A stretch of DNA of 64,000 nt from Oasisia sp. SBJ-2009 (GCA_964017155.1 OZ024854.1:47894923-47958922); one strand, 5' to 3'; positions 1 to 13,904 are shown, numbered from the stretch's first letter. The notes: generated from the letters alone by a model not told the origin. Translations and numbers: made by a program.

Positions 1-176
1 CCAGTGTCACATCCAGTGTCACATCCAGTGTCACACATCCAGTGTCACATCCAGTGTCACACATCCAGTGTCACATCCAGTGTCACACATCCAGTGTCAC
101 ATCCAGTGTCACACATCCAGTGTCACATCCAGTGTCACACATCCAGTGTCACATCCAGTGTCACATCCAGTGTCAC
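1..176. repeat. minisatellite of alternating 12- and 14-bp units
   Basis: The units CCAGTGTCACAT (12 bp) and CCAGTGTCACACAT (14 bp) alternate, giving a 26-bp higher-order period, from the window edge to about 176. On the minus strand it lies in the intron following alpha2/delta exon 6. The reading frames through it are repeat artefacts. Confidence 0.9.
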
Positions 177-236
177 ACTTCAACATGCAGCCATTGACAA
201 CGAGCTCCAGAGTCGTGTTGTTGACAGTTGACGGAC

Positions 237-368
237 CTGGGTAGATGCGGAGGATGCCTTCCTGACTGCCAAAGTACTGCCACAGCAGGTCTGGGTCTTC
301 ATCTCGGTTCTTCTTCCACACGTCAAACAGGTCATTGGTCCATTTCAGGGCATTCTGGATGTCTATGT
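237..368 (-). CDS. CACNA2D: alpha2/delta exon 6 (VWA_N domain, second part)
   Basis: This exon of 132 bases is read on the minus strand. It starts after an acceptor (TGCTGCAG, 369-376) with the last two bases of a codon begun in exon 5, and ends one base into a codon at a GTCCGT donor (231-236). It encodes about 43 residues including NALKWTNDLFDVWKKN and RDEDPDLLWQYFGSQEG, then ILRIYPG. The WT..L..VF.KNR..DP.LLWQ.FGS pattern is diagnostic of the VWA_N region of calcium channel alpha2/delta subunits, just before the VWA domain. The VWA domain with its metal-binding site must be encoded left of position 1. Joining to exon 5 gives EIYEG-DIDIQNALKWT, which aligns without gap to the vertebrate pattern. 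The donor is weaker than the others, so the 3' border is the least certain. Confidence 0.88.
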
Positions 369-848
369 CTGCAGCAAATAGTGGCAGTGTTAACTACTCA
401 CTAGGTACTTGTTGTTATACCTGTCTCCTCATGGCTCATGCCTTGGTAGACAACACCTCCCACAACAGGAGATTTCTGAACACGTCAGCAGTTTTTGAAC
501 AGAGATGCTTGTTTTTTTTCAAAATATGTTTGGTCATTATTTTTCAGTAATCATGTAACTAATTATATAATCAAAACAATCATTGATCACACAAGATGGT
601 GGCTGATTAACTAACTGGAACCATGAAACAAACAACCATTGACAAAATCAATTCAACGAAGCAGTACTAATTAAATGCTGAAACACATATTTCATTAACA
701 GTATTTCGGGAAACATTGAAATTTCATTTCATTGCCACTACTTATTTTTGTGAATAATTATCCTTTGGGAAGTACTATGATTACTATTTAACTAAAAGCC
801 TTACATAAAGGACCAGAGCTGTTATCATTATGCATGCTAGTAACTGAC
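369..848 (-). other. alpha2/delta intron 5
   Basis: This 480-bp intron has donor GTCAGT at its high-coordinate end and acceptor TGCTGCAG at the low end. It is AT-rich and no repeat or other feature was recognised in it. Confidence 0.75.
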
Positions 849-984
849 CTCCTTCATATATCTCCACGGGAATGTGGATGCTGGATGCGTTGAACCCAAC
901 CTTCTGCCTGAACATGTCGCTGTACTCGTACTCTGGATCACTCAGGTTGATCTTCTTGGCGTGGACATAATCCACGTCCCCCCG
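849..984 (-). CDS. CACNA2D: alpha2/delta exon 5 (VWA_N domain, first part)
   Basis: This exon of 136 bases begins at phase 0 after acceptor GTGTTACAG and ends one base into a codon at donor GTCAGT. It encodes 45 complete residues, among them RGDVDYVHAKKINLSDPEY and KVGFNASSIHIPVEIYEG. The stretch before the WT..L block (V.Y..AK, then ...HIP.[DE]IYEG) matches the conserved start of the VWA_N domain in alpha2/delta subunits. Two N-glycosylation sequons are visible (NLS and NAS), as expected for an extracellular, heavily glycosylated protein. The upstream exon 4 ends YTWDKDLK, so the join reads W.KDLK-RGDVDYVHAK, matching the W.ED......Y.AKD arrangement of vertebrate homologues. Confidence 0.92.
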
Positions 985-2471
985 CTGTAACACACCGCGG
1001 GAATTAACTGCCACACTACTCACTTTGACACAACTGACCCAAGGGTCCAGGTTGGTGAGAACCCGGTCAGTGGTTCAATACTGACACAGCCAATGTTTCG
1101 TTCAACCCATGTCGCCTGCCCCTTCCAACACTCAGTGGCCAGGATAGACCAACAACATGCAAAGTACTATAAAGTAGCAGCAAGAGTCTGTGACTTTGAT
1201 GGCGGCTCTGCTCAAGGGCTATCTGTGGGGGATGCTAAGAATCTCTGAGTCAAGAAGATCCACTGAAAGTGAAAGAGGGTAAGTTCACGAAAGAACAGTC
1301 TGATAAAACTATAGAAAGGTGAACTGATATAACAACTTAGGGATACCAAATCGGGATCCGAGAAGTGAGAAGAAGAAAGCAATACCTTATAAGTGGCCAC
1401 CTACAATATCATTCTATGGCAAACAATGGCCAAGCCGGAGTAAGCTTTCTCATAAACAAGAAATGAAAAAGACAATAAAGGAGGTTAATCAGGGTCAGCC
1501 CCAAAGTAGCAGATCATTATTATGATGTGTATAGCAGAGCTCCAAACTAAAGATTGTAGAACTGTATGCACCAACAACATCAACTCAGACAAAGACATAC
1601 TTCTAGACAAACAGGACAGACACTCATCAACCTGGCAAATAACAAGATGGCATCTGTACAAAAAAGATAGAAGAACGTTTGATAAACATCACACATCAGC
1701 AGAGAAAAAAGGTTCTTGTTAAGATAGAAAACAAAGGTCAGGGATGGGATTGAAGTAATCATAAGACAGGGTAGGACACATCAGTAGAATACGAGATAAC
1801 TGATGGACTGTGACAACCTGGACACCTTGTAAAGGACAGTGACCTACAGAAAGACCAGCGACACAGTGGACAGACGTCTGTGGAAGGATTTACTTTGCAG
1901 AAAATGGCCTTCACCCAACCATGGGGCACTGCGGCTGCACAATGATGATGAATGATGACATCGTCACTGGACATAATTGTTGGACGAATGACATCAGAGC
2001 GTGGCATGGATGATCCCCTTCAGATGATCAAGAAGGGTCACAGTCAAACTCAACAAATTCAAATGTAGTTATATTAGCATCATAATCTCAGTACAAGTGT
2101 TTCATGCACAGATTAAGTGGCAGTGCTAAAAGAATGTGAATAGTGTACGACCAAATCATTGAATTATAATTTTAATTCTGAGTAAAATTATACATATAGG
2201 GTTGTTGTTTATTGTATTGCTGTCAAAACATACTCTATCAATACACTGTTTCATATTTAGTTTTTGTTACATGTATGGGAGACTGTTATCCACGTGACAT
2301 ATATCATAATTATGTTTCTTAATATTCCACTACATTAATCCTCAATATATGGGTATTGGCAGCAATTTCACGTTGATCAATTTTCCCAGAACGTTGTTTA
2401 TTTTCTGATGACAGTTGATAAATGAACAGTTGTAAGGAATTTTGTATTATAATGAATAATAATGGTATGTG

Positions 2472-2474
<3 letters not shown>

Positions 2475-2537
<63 letters not shown>
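2475..2537. repeat. (TA)n microsatellite
   Basis: Roughly 31 TA/AT units, nearly pure, in intron 4. Confidence 0.95.
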
Positions 2538-2540
<3 letters not shown>

Positions 2541-3024
2541 TGTTTAAAATGGGGAATCTCACTACAGAAAGATAAAGAAAATGTTTCAATCCAGCAGCCT
2601 GCAGCCATTTGCATGCAGATGAGACAGAACTCTTGCATGTTCAATGCGTGCACAACTGCACATGCCTGCTCTAACATGTGCACTCACGCAAGTTAAGCAG
2701 CAGACAGCCAGCCAAGTGAGAGAAGTCTCCGCAAATTGCTCAGTTGTGCAGCTGCGTGGAATTAATTAACCATTCAACGGGCCATATAACTGCACCATTT
2801 AAGGAGCGTATGAGATAGAAGGATCTTTAATAAACAGATTACGTGCACATCACTTCATTTGATGAGTAGATTGACACTGCAAAAGACATCTCCTTGAGAC
2901 CTGAGACACACCCAGAGAGGATGAGAGGGGACTGAATCAAGACTGAAGGCTGAAGATTCTTCTTCTTCTTCTCTCAGATACTTTGCAGGGCGTCTAAAGT
3001 CCAATGAGAATTTGTGAGTCCACT

Positions 3025-3240
3025 ACAGGTTACATATTTACCCCCTGTGTGGGATCTTTTACTTCCCCTGGCATAGACACCAGATAGAAGGCACCACCGG
3101 ATTTTAGTGTCACTTCCAAAAGACACAGGCAAATGTGAGGTGAATGAAATTGCCTAAGTTTCAAAACGGCTGTAGGGGGGATTGAACCACCTTCCCTCGA
3201 TTGACAGTTGTGTGCTCTATTGCACAACCACCGCACCCCA
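3025..3240 (-). mobile_element. tRNA-derived SINE copy (head on minus strand)
   Basis: Read on the minus strand, positions 3240-3172 look like a decayed tRNA: an A-box-like TGCGGTGGTTG near the start, then GGTTCAATCCC, a close match to the B box of RNA polymerase III promoters. The body runs on to about 3025 and shares the GGGATCTTTTACTTCCCCTG block with sequences near 21.24, 29.32 and 34.51 kb. Its repetition at several sites and its pol III boxes make a SINE likely. No clear target duplication was identified. Confidence 0.7.
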
Positions 3241-4349
3241 CAGATTATGGCTCAAGACCCAGGGTTGAGATGATGGGATATGAAAGAGACTCAGAAAAGG
3301 CAGAAGTTGACATGAGACAGACACAACCAGACAACTAATGAGCAACTCGATAAGATGACAGAGACCAGACAGTGACAATGTCCACAGTGATGTCCCCGCA
3401 CTGTAGGACATGTCATGCATATTGTCAGCGTCTAATCTCGCTGTCATCTTGTCCAGTTGTTAGAGTCTGTTTTGGGACATACTCCAGACATGATTATTCG
3501 ATCCTGTTTCATCTCTGATCACTCCTTAATCTAATACACCATGAGATAAGACCCTGCACTATGAGCTCGCAAAGAGGGCACTGCCAGGACATAGAGCATT
3601 GTCATACCACCAAGCACGTGCTCAGTACAAACTGATGGTCTTTATGATATATTCTGTAGGCACTCATCTGTAGAGTCACATTGCTTGCTTAAGATAGCTG
3701 CTGAAGAAATGGCTAACTGGGATAAAAATGTACACCAATGTAGATATCTTCTGCTTGGTGTACACAGGCATTTAAGAACTTCCTGTTTGTACAGCTGAGA
3801 GCATTTGCAGGCATGCTGCTTCAGTATACCTGTGCTGTTTCACACTTTATTTAACATGTTAATGCAATAAAATACACATATACTATACAGAGTTTCATTT
3901 CACAATCCCATGATTTATCTGATTATGACGACATCAAATTTGTTGCTATTTCAAGATACTGAATATCATGTAGTTAGGATGATAATAATAGTAATAATTT
4001 GTTTTGAACTATTAAATATAGAAAAATGTGAGAATAAAACAGGATACTTTTTCAGCATACAGTTGCTACTGTTTACCATTGGGATCTCAATAATACTGAT
4101 TTTATTAAAATTAACTTTGTAACATTGCATACCATCCTCGGTGTCCCAGTGTTCGATAATAGTAACTGATTTGGAGACTGACAAAATTTTAGTTTTGAAG
4201 TGCCTCTGAGCTTAGTTTTGGAGGATTCAAGCAGAGAAGAATTTATCTTATTATTATGATTGATGGTTATATACAAATGTGTTACTGTGGTGGTATTATT
4301 AAGCAAGGAAGGTAAAAAAGTGAGAGATTACAGGGAAGCACCCACCCAC

Positions 4350-4409
4350 CTTCAAGTCCTTGTCCCATGTGTATTCAGCAGCAATCTTCTCTGCCCACTC
4401 AACGGATTT
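4350..4409 (-). CDS. CACNA2D: alpha2/delta exon 4 (60-bp exon)
   Basis: This 60-base exon lies between acceptor TCTCTTCCAG and donor GTGGGT. It encodes exactly 20 residues, KSVEWAEKIAAEYTWDKDLK. Both borders are phase 0. The sequence continues the N-terminal helix of alpha2/delta, where homologues read ...KAL.RL...AE....H.W..DF. Because it is short and symmetric it could be skipped without a frameshift. Whether it is alternatively spliced cannot be told from DNA. Confidence 0.88.
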
Positions 4410-5597
4410 CTGGAAGAGAAAGTGTAAACATAATGGACACATCGACAATGATTTCACATTGCTGTTGGAGCCTGCAATCATTTACTCCCAAACCTGTCAC
4501 CTCGACTTAATTTGACCTGTGAATGTTTGCATCACTGCACTGTTGTCTTAGAAGAAAACAGTTATGAATGCGCCCAACTAGAGCAATGCTGGGCAATATT
4601 CCTAATGCTAGTTACACAGGTGCCTCTGTATATGTTAATCCATGAATCACACAAAAGCAGTCATGAACACAACTGGTGTTAAACTGGAAGTTTGATGAAA
4701 TACTACACTTCCTTAGTATGAACACTCATAACAAACATTTTAAAATTCAGTAACCAACCCAATTTATTTAAACATTATTCGTAGAATCAACTTCAAAAGC
4801 AGTGGCTGGCAAGAGTTCAGACCTCTTCGAAAGATCAAACTTTTATCATCCAAAATGTGCCAGTAGATACACGTTTTTGTACGATCATGCGAGCACATAA
4901 TCCAGTCTAGACATGATAGAATGGTGTGAGGTGTCTAGGGGACATTCTGCCAGTCACAATACAGAAACAGGCTGAATAACACAAAGTTTTCTGCCGCTGA
5001 AATTATCACCCAACCATCTTTACTTTACAAATCTTTACCAGTCCACACTGAAGAATATCGTGTTATTATGCCTGTCTGAAAGATGGGTGCGATGACTTGT
5101 CATTCCCATAAGAGACAGTTGTTCATAGCTGATGGAATATTAAGGTTTCCGCTGACTTATCATTCCCATAAGAGTCAGTTGTTCATTTGTGAGGGAATAT
5201 CGGTTTTCGCTGATTCGTCATTCCTATAAGAGTCGGTTGTTCATGACTGATGGAATATCAAAGTTTTCGCAGGTCAGTTTGGTGAATGTTTCACTTTGTT
5301 TCCCTGTGTTTCTCCTGACTTGAGCAGGTTGCATAAAATGAATACTGACTGGTTTACTGTGGTGATACTTTGTTAGCATCGCCTTCCCCTCATTAACAGT
5401 ACTGTGTATCTGACAACAATACTTATACGAGATTCTACATAACCATACACAGACATAAACAGGATTCCATAACCATGACATGACACTCCAGTGTCACAGT
5501 GTCTGGTCATTGATCTAGGGAGATGAGTCAACATCCTTTGTGAATGCCTTCAAAGCACATACACGCATGCATGTTTGTGTGCAGATGTATATGTGCA

Positions 5598-6015
<418 letters not shown>

Positions 6016-6220
6016 TGCATCCAAGGGCTGCATATCATAACATCAATAGAACATTGTCCATATGTGCCTGCTGGTACACATCATCACTCATCGGCAACCT
6101 GCATAACCATTTCTTGGACCATCTTTATTCACGGATTCCACAGGTTCATTGACTGCAAGATATATATAATTATATGAAATCTGCTTACAAGGAAATTGCT
6201 TGTTTACATGTGGATTTATA

Positions 6221-7569
6221 TGTGACCCATCTTAACAAAAGCGGTCGGATGTCGGTAACTCTGATTTTCCGTAAATGCCGATTTTTGGAAAAAATCGGGC
6301 ATTCGTCAATTTTGAGATTTTCCCTGAAAATGATTCTTTAGTATTCGTTTTATCGATTGCCACACTTGTTATCATCTAACTAACTACGTTTCGTGTATTT
6401 TAAAGACATTTGCGTAGAGCTGTGCTAAGAAGACCTTAGTGTTCCGCTCCATTTCCATAAAACAAAGCCGAAAATGCCAGTAATTGCGCGCATTCTTTGC
6501 CGCTAATTTTGGGACGATCCCTATCATAACGGGTATCACCGCGTAGCTTAACGCGTCGTCTGTACATATATGGTCATATTTATGCTAATGCATGCATTTT
6601 CCGGTCTCCAGAGAGCTTGGAATAGAACCCCTATCCCGCCAGCTGGGTAAACAAACCGGGGTTACATGGTAGCAACAGCCCCGGCAACCGTTCTCATTGG
6701 TCCAGCGTGGAACATTTGCATAATTTCTGAATAACCGCATGCGCACCGTGTATTTACTTCGCGTCACTGCCAACCTAGCTAGCGAACAACACGAGGCAAA
6801 AAGTGGCCTGCAACGTGGCGGAGTTGTTAAACTCTGATGCAAGTGATCGGGCACAAATAGATAGTTTGATTGCGGCGACCGGAGTACTTTTTGGAGGAAG
6901 TCACTGATGAAAGCGTGGCGGACGATGACGAGGAAGACAATTTTGCGAACTACATCACTGACGAAGTCGAAGACGACGATTTCGACTTTCGTGAGAATGA
7001 TTACGACACGGCACAGCTACGCAAGTCGCTGAGCCATCCGTAGAGACGGTATCAGATTCTCCGGATGCGGAATTGGGAAAAGCAAATACAATATCATATG
7101 ATAATGATACTATCTTTGAGTGTTCCAAATTTCAGCCAGATATGTCCATCCTAACAAAGGCATAACAGCAGCAGAGTTTGTTCGCTTTTCTTAACAACGG
7201 AGGTAATTGCATAACATATTAATTAATCTGCAATTTTCTTTCTACTAAACATTTTGTGTTCATATTAACACGGTATCTTAAGAATGACATTATCTTCCAA
7301 CATGCCAAGTTTCAACAAGATCGGTCCATGGTAACTAAGGTACATTCCATGAAACGTAACAAATATTTTGCATCAACTTTGAAGGCCATTTTCTTACTTT
7401 GAAGGTTTCTACCCCACACATGTTTGTCAAGCTATAACTTCGGCTAGAATCGAGATATCTTCTAGCATGATATATCATATGAAAGCAGATATTCTGCTCT
7501 TTCCAGTGGTCTAATCACTCAATTTTGAAAATTACCGACATCCGACCGATTTTGTTAAGATGGGTCACA
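6221..7569. mobile_element. DNA transposon remnant with ~35-bp terminal inverted repeats
   Basis: The left end TGTGACCCATCTTAACAAAA is repeated inverted at 7550-7569. The match runs on through GCGGTCGGATGTCGGTAA (left) and its complement (right), with one mismatch in about 38 bp. The flanks are TA on both sides, consistent with a TA target duplication. Inside, a stretch at 6873-7043 (+) is open and strongly acidic (D/E-rich, e.g. ADDDEEDNFANY), like the acidic N-terminus of some transposases, but it has no start codon and soon hits a stop. At 1.35 kb without a catalytic domain the element is non-autonomous or deleted. The superfamily is not assigned. Confidence 0.8.
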
Positions 7570-8983
7570 TATGGCCATAATGTAGCAGGAAATGGCTACT
7601 TATCTGGAATCACAAAATGTGCCTTTACTGTGAAAATAGCGATAAAAAGGAGCCCTTTATGTCAAAGGACCAATGCAGAGAGGATGCTGAATCCAACATA
7701 CATTGTATATTGACTTCTGCCTTCAGGCCATATGTGCAAAAAGAAACAAGAATAAAGAAAACGGAAGAATATACTAAGTTCAAAGAAACTTGTGCAAGGC
7801 TTGTATTAACAAACCATTGCTTCTGAAATAAACCACAACAATGACGTAACACTACTGAATTGTGTGACAACTGTGATTCAAATAGTGAAACAATAGTGAC
7901 ACAAACAATTAGATAATAGTGACGCGAATCATGGGAAAACAGTGACAATAAATAGGACAGCAGTGACACAAACAGTGCCACAAATCATGACATAAATAAT
8001 GACAGAAACAGTGCCAATATATCGAACCAGTTAACAGATGAGACAGTTTTAAGTCACTGTGACAAGACGACATGTAGACTGATACTTTCACTGTAACATG
8101 GAGACACCATCAGCCAGCTCCTGTATTCATGTCATACAAGTCACAGACTCATGACAGATGTGTCCACAGTGTGTGAGAAACATGACGACACAGACACTGT
8201 AAGTCCCGGCTAAGAACTAATGTGACCAGAGGATATAATCTTATGCAGTGGTCTATCGACCTTCTCTGACAGTCCATTAATTTTGTCACGCAAACGGAAC
8301 ATCACATGTCAGATATGCAAGTTTTTGCAACATCTAATGCCCGCTCGGTAAGGCTTTTTTGCATTGGTGTTTTGCAGTCACGCGTGCATGCCAATAACAG
8401 CCAAGACCGATGGCACAAATTATATTTCCAATCACCGGCAATCACTTTAGAAGGACTGTGCTCGTCTCTTTAGTCTGTCTCATAGGCAGCCCTTGTTTAT
8501 ACCAGCAGATTGATGGCGAAGGTCAATAACATAAGATATGAGCATCATAAATAATTCACATATCCTGAGTGTTGTAGGTGATAAACCCGTCTTAGATGTC
8601 ACACATGATCAATGGGCCAGTCTAAAATGCACATTTTTGTGTATAGACAAATACAATAAATGAATAACCAGGACAGGTTTAATTAGATGAACGGAAGTGT
8701 GCAGGAAATGACCAAAACATTTGTGGATTTATTGGAGCAATTTATTACTACGACCAACGAACAGACAGTTCAGTACAAAACGAATAATGATGAAAGAAAC
8801 GGTTATCTTTCCAAACTTAATCACAATTATTACAAAATGCAAAAAGTTATAAAAAAATTTAGTCACACAATATTTAATGTTGACAAGATTTTAGCAAGAT
8901 TACCACCCATACCATTACATGTTTACATAAGTTTATCGTTTGTCTTCTAATTTCACTATACATATAGTCCTGGGGTAGAATTT

Positions 8984-9107
8984 TTTGTCAGAAATTAACT
9001 TACTTTGGAGCATAGTAATGAAACGTATGACTGGTGTCATGGTCGGTGGGTCAATAATTCATATATTTCACATACTATGCTCCACAGTAAGTTAATTTCT
9101 TACAAAA
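8984..9107. repeat. small foldback: 34-bp inverted repeats around a ~55-bp loop
   Basis: The left arm 8984-9017 and right arm 9073-9107 are complementary apart from two or three positions (core AGAAATTAACTTACT and GGAGCATAGTA). It may be the remains of a MITE. Confidence 0.75.
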
Positions 9108-10059
9108 CAACCAAATATTGGAGCTATGAAAACAATATAGATACCATATGTGGTGATTAGTGAACACATGAATAGTAATAATTACTTTGAAATGCAAGGA
9201 GGAAAACAACTGTACTGACGGGGTAGTTTTAAGGCAAGAGAGAAAGTTAACACTTCCACATCAAATCAAATTTGGGATGTCACATTCACATCTTATAAGA
9301 GAGTCTGTATACAGTCGCATGTTCTCTCACTGGGAGAATGTTACGGATGAAAGATGGCACAAAAATAGGGTCAGTGTTTGTCTGCTGTGCAAGTGGATAT
9401 TTAAACTTACTGACAGTCTGTGTAAGTCCCACAAACTTCCCTTCTTCTGTGAGGAGGCATATAACGGGATTATAACCACTTTTACACCCGACAGTCAAAT
9501 GTTTCATAAACAACTTCCACACTGACAATGTTTTATGTGGACAACTGTGTTATTGCTCCTACGTGACACAATATTTGCTCTCAACTTGGAAAGCATGATA
9601 TAGTACGATATTCACATCAATTTAAAGCATTTGCAAAATAATTGTAAACACATTGACATGAAGTGCAGTGCTCAATGATTAATGTTCTAGTTGTGCGACA
9701 ACAAATATAGTGAGGCAGCAAGAATGAGAAGGTTATAGCAAGATCATGTGAAATGCAGTTGTGTGCCACAAGGAACATGTAGTTCTGGTTGTACAATACA
9801 ATTAGTGTGACATGGATAATTTTAATAATTTATTTATTTTATAGCCTGGTAATGTATGAATTAACATCACTTTCTACAACTGTTAAGATGCAATGTGAAA
9901 CTGAAATAGCTTAGGCAAAACAGACAAGATTAGCATCACGTCTGCCATGTGAAAGTAGAACAAATAATAACAATAATAACTAATGATGGATTACGAGACA
10001 TGACAGAACAATTACTTGAGCAGACTAGCACTGTTCACAAAGGTATTTTCCTCTTCCAG

Positions 10060-10073
10060 CCACTAGGTGGCAG
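10060..10073 (+). promoter_or_regulatory. CTCF-type motif CCACTAGGTGGCAG
   Basis: The 14 bases match all positions of the classical CTCF core consensus CCASYAGRKGGCRS. It lies alone in intron 3. The match is seen in the sequence; occupancy is unknown. Confidence 0.4.
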
Positions 10074-11040
10074 CATTAGTTTCGTTGTATGCTACTGGCA
10101 CTGCCTGTGTACTTATGTGTCTCACTCTGCAGATAACCAGGTAGTATTTGCAATAACAGCAATGATGAGAACTTGAATCAATTTCCTCTCCTGCAATGAA
10201 ATTTGCTCTATTCTTGAAATGAGACGCCTTTTCGGGGAAATCGTTAGTAAAAAGAACCCCCTGCTCGAAACTCGGTTAATAGTGGCATCTCCGAGAAAAT
10301 ACAAACTAGCATGACAACAGAGTATTTATAACCGGGGTGACGTGGGTGGAGAACATTTTATTTTTAAAGTACCTCATTAAAATATTGATTTTCATTTTAT
10401 TCTATTCAAACAGCACAATAATCAACAAAAGAGAAACCCACGTTAATATAACGCATATCCTGGTCCAACTGATGCAAGCTGACATGCAACAAAAGAACAT
10501 CATTAAGTTGTGATTAAGACAGTTTTATTCCACCAAGTCAACCATAATAGTCAATCACTGAGGCCATGTTAATGCCCGTATTCCAAACATCACGACTGTT
10601 CTTACTCCGGCCGTCCTATTCACAGAACAATGTGTGCAATCAAAGAAATTCACCGATCAATGTTTCACCCGAAATAAAAGCACTGCGAGCATTCTGACAG
10701 GAAGATGTGGGCAGAATAACAGTCGGCCTTGGTGACCACTTGTTAAGTGTCAAAGTATGACTCACTGTCTGTCAAATCACAGTGATAACCACAAGTCATA
10801 AATCATGCAATGAATGAGTAGCAGCCAACAGATTCAGAGGCTGGTGGTGATGACAACAGTGCACAGACTACAGGTTGCAAGGAGGGATTACAGATAAACC
10901 TGCTAGCAAGCACAAGTTGTTTTAGGTTTATGGCATGCCACTACACTGGGAACTGGATCAATGACACTGTCCTTGTGTTATGTTGTGTTATGTGAATATT
11001 TAACACACAAATGTCCTCTTTGGGTGACTATTAACGGTTA

Positions 11041-11170
11041 TTGTATTGTATTGTATTGTATTGTATTGTATTGTATTGTATTGTATTGTATTGTATTGTA
11101 TTGTATTGTATTGTATTGTATTGTATTGTATTGTATTGTATTGTATTGTATTGTATTGTATTGTATTGTA
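11041..11170. repeat. (TTGTA)26 pentanucleotide repeat
   Basis: Twenty-six perfect 5-bp units in intron 3. Confidence 0.98.
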
Positions 11171-11999
11171 ATGTGTTCAACATCAGGTGCAAAAAATACC
11201 TACAAAAACAGTTTGTAGGTTTTAACTGGACAGTTATAAAAAGTTTTTCCTATCTATATTTACAGCAACAATGTATGTATTTACTGTCAGTATACAATTG
11301 TGATTTGTGCCAGGCTGTGTATCCTTGCTGGAATGAATGCACGGGAAAAGTTGTGCTTCACATGCATCACGCCTGATAGCACCGACGGTATTCAAGAATT
11401 CATAGTACTTAGACATTTGCATGTATAATACATCTACAATAACAAGGAATTGCTAATCAATACAAGTCTTTGCCTAAACCGGGTCATTTCATATGCTGCA
11501 ACTACCTGACACAGCAGTTCCAAGGAGGTAATGTTATGCCTCTCCTGCTCATAAAATAACAGAGTTCTTTGTTGCCTCATGAGAAATGTCAAGTTATGCA
11601 GATTGGAAACACATTTCCAACGCATATTTATACTACTGCCTAACTGCAGTTCCATGCACGGAGCGGAGCGCCTGTAGTGTGTTGATACAGACCATCTTGA
11701 ATAAAATACAGTTAAAATAAAATTAAAGGAAAACCAATCAAGGCATGTTGTTAAAACAACACATCTGTTGCGGTGTGTCAACACACAGATAGCTGCCTCC
11801 CAGGAATAATGGAGCCTCAACTCATATATATTCCTCAATCGGACACATTTATTAAAAGGTCATCGCACACATTTCTTCCAGGTCAATGGCACAAACGTAC
11901 TAGACATCAACATCAACATGCAAATGCTGCCACATGCACATCTCATTCACATCACAGTTTTACCAACCCACAGGGGTATTAATCCATCTTAGAACATGT

Positions 12000-12152
12000 T
12001 CGTGGTATGTAATTCAAATTAGCCTGACACGTGTGGCCCTTTTTCCATTTTTTTGGTATGTAATCAAAATTAACCTGACACATGTGGCCTGTTTTCCATT
12101 TTCGTCGTATGTAATCAAAATTAACCTGATACGAGTGGCCAGTTTTCCACAG
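12000..12152. repeat. three ~54-bp tandem units
   Basis: The block GTATGTAATCAAAATTAACC followed by TGACACATGTGGCC and TTTTCCATTTT recurs three times with about 10-15% divergence. Confidence 0.85.
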
Positions 12153-12638
12153 ACTCCAAGACATGCTCTTGGTGACATATGTTTCACCTGCCTTGTCGTG
12201 AGACAGCACCTGCAACCCTCACACGCCCAGGGGCGTGGCGCTGACGTCAGTCTCAGTACCCCATGGCATATTGCGTGTCATCCCATCAAACGTCAGAACA
12301 AACACTTCGTGAAACCATACTCTGCACCTTCAAGGTGAACGATGTGGGTTGCAATAAGATGATCCAGGTTCTCTATTGTCTGTTCTGTCTGCATCTCCCA
12401 GACTGGGGCATTGCAACACACCTGCTGTCACCACACCCACTCCTGAATGACACCTGTCGATGTTGACATCTGCTACAGTGACCACTGTCTGATGACCATA
12501 ACACACTTGAGGTCAGTGTGGTCCATATGACCTCACTATGGAATCACTGGTTCATGACTATGTCATATACACATGGCATTATAGACTACATTTATATATT
12601 GTGTGTGTCCATCTCTGTCATTTAACACTTGTGGTGAG

Positions 12639-13077
<439 letters not shown>

Positions 13078-13904
13078 TGAGCCTGATTAGAGATGTGGAT
13101 TAGCATGCAGACATGAGGGTTGTGTGATGACATCAAAGATGAGTAACATGGACAACCAGTGCTGTGATTGCACTTGACCTGAGGCCAGTGGACAGTAAGT
13201 GATCACAGCTGACTCAATAAGACCACTTGTCATCAACAATCATCAGCACTGCCCTCATTACTGTGGTGATGTGACACAGCTACAGATGGTGGTCATCATG
13301 GGTAGACCAGTGAGGTGTGACTACTGAGAGACAGCATGAGTGGCCACCACCACCACTGGCCAGATCTCACCACTCCAAACAGACATCATTCCGTTTCTAG
13401 GCACACATTGTGTATTTTATGTTTTGATCTTACGATAGGCCCAGATTCACAGAACCACTACTAGTGTTTGACTGATGTTTTCATGCATGCCAACCCATTC
13501 CCCCACTAGTAACTTCTTTTAATGTTGCAACCCCTCGAGATCCTCAAACAGTAACCTCAGTAATTGTTTCAATCCCCCTGCAGTATTTTCAGTCATCTGT
13601 TCAACCCTGTTTCCCCATAATTTCTTTAACTGAGTCAAGTTACCTCCCAGTAACCACATTAATTGGTTCAACACCCTTTTCCACCTGTGATTTTAGTACC
13701 TGGTGTGGGATATGCAATTTGTTATTCCAAATTGGCTGTTACAATTAGCATTACATTATTACAATGTTTCACTGCTAGGTAACGCCAGTGTAATAATATA
13801 TTTTCCTGCAGTATACAACAATGATAAGACCACAGCCATGAAATAATGCTCAATGCATTTAGTATATTTGTAACCTTAGGTAACTACCCGCCTAAAACAG
13901 TTTC

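Larger units (their letters stand above)
985..4349 (-). other. alpha2/delta intron 4
   Basis: This intron of about 3.37 kb has donor GTGGGT and acceptor TTACAG. It contains a TA microsatellite and a SINE copy (listed separately). At 985-2470 and 3245-4349 I see AT-rich single-copy-looking sequence with no recognisable exon, RNA gene or element. Confidence 0.7.

Noticed and set aside
8687..8950. 87-codon plus-strand frame rich in N, K and T
   Set aside because: The composition follows local AT richness and no homology was recognised. It was kept out for lack of evidence, not disproved.
9187..9525. 112-codon plus-strand frame with several cysteines and histidines
   Set aside because: The Cys/His spacing fits no zinc-finger pattern and there is no supporting context.
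11434..11838. 134-codon minus-strand frame
   Set aside because: It lies within an intron, has no recognisable domain and no splice support, and its length is possible by chance in this sequence.
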